From: SOIA01 sp964346585
GTDB taxonomy: Bacteria > Acidobacteriota > Aminicenantia > Aminicenantales > Aminicenantaceae
Reading direction: 5' to 3'
Length of the DNA: 5,484 nucleotides
Assembly (NCBI GenBank): GCA_964346585.1
Contig: CAYFVQ010000137.1
Span: 1 to 5,484 of the forward strand
In this document: positions 5,375-5,484 of the stretch, piece after piece
How the letters are laid out: every line of letters begins with the position of its first letter
Position numbering within the stretch: position 1 is the stretch's first letter
Translations under genes and position numbers: made by a program
The notes under the pieces: generated by a model
Told to the model about the DNA's origin: nothing
The model's database searches: none
What the model saw: only the letters and a program-made list of their open reading frames with translations

Positions 5375-5484
5375 TATGAAGATGTGATGCAAGCACTTTT
5401 TTCTCTTCCATTCTTTTTTCTCATTTTCTTAGGTCTTGTGAACCAATCTTCTATCCGTGCTCTTTGAACACACACTGTATTATC

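Noticed and set aside
5369..5402. Intrinsic terminator for the receiver gene (ATCTTC-TAT-GAAGAT plus T6)
   Set aside because: The T-run (5397-5402) is 13 bases past the hairpin, and the nearer GTG/CAC pairing has only three base pairs. The hairpin is better explained as part of a dispersed repeat.
1..5484. CRISPR array, tRNA, rRNA, phage attachment site or insertion-sequence transposase
   Set aside because: No regularly spaced repeats, cloverleaf, rRNA-like segments or transposase motifs were seen on either strand.

Overview
The window looks like a piece of a bacterial chromosome with moderate to low GC, probably from an uncultured Gram-negative lineage. Pointers are Shine-Dalgarno-led genes, A/T-rich intergenic DNA, short dispersed-repeat-like palindromes between genes, and a cytoplasmic CheR / hybrid-kinase set of the kind found in Desulfobacterota, Acidobacteriota and candidate phyla. 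The taxonomic guess is weak. All genes I support are on the + strand.

Layout. Positions 1-279 are the 3' end of a gene running in from the left, ending in a VPEGY-type tail that resembles DUF4412 proteins. A perfect hairpin (305-328) probably terminates it. A 314-base gap follows, holding an 88-base element with perfect 17-bp inverted ends and a possible extended -10 promoter. Next is a CheR-type protein-glutamate methyltransferase (594-1427). A 298-base gap contains a GC-rich, strongly self-complementary block (about 1461-1584), a marginal 40-codon ORF and a near-consensus sigma-70 promoter (1661-1689). A large soluble hybrid histidine kinase (1726-4326: coiled coil, PAS, PAS, HisKA, HATPase, REC, REC) follows. 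Then come a separate HPt protein (4363-4722), a 193-base leader-like gap, and a single-domain CheY-like receiver (4916-5278). The right end has no gene but carries a palindromic interspersed-repeat-like sequence.

How the genes fit together. The kinase, HPt protein and stand-alone receiver contain every phosphorylatable residue needed for a multistep phosphorelay: His359 to Asp651/Asp793 to HPt His65 to receiver Asp53. The CheR gene has no chemoreceptor, CheB, CheW or CheA beside it. The kinase's N-terminal coiled coil carries Glu-Glu pairs every seven residues in a context that matches the chemoreceptor methylation consensus. It also resembles the linker of CheB/CheR-PAS-kinase fusion proteins. 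The most interesting hypothesis here is a receptor-free adaptation module in which CheR modifies the kinase itself. The HPt gene lies in the kinase's reading frame behind a single stop codon, which suggests a recently split, or occasionally read-through, kinase-HPt fusion.
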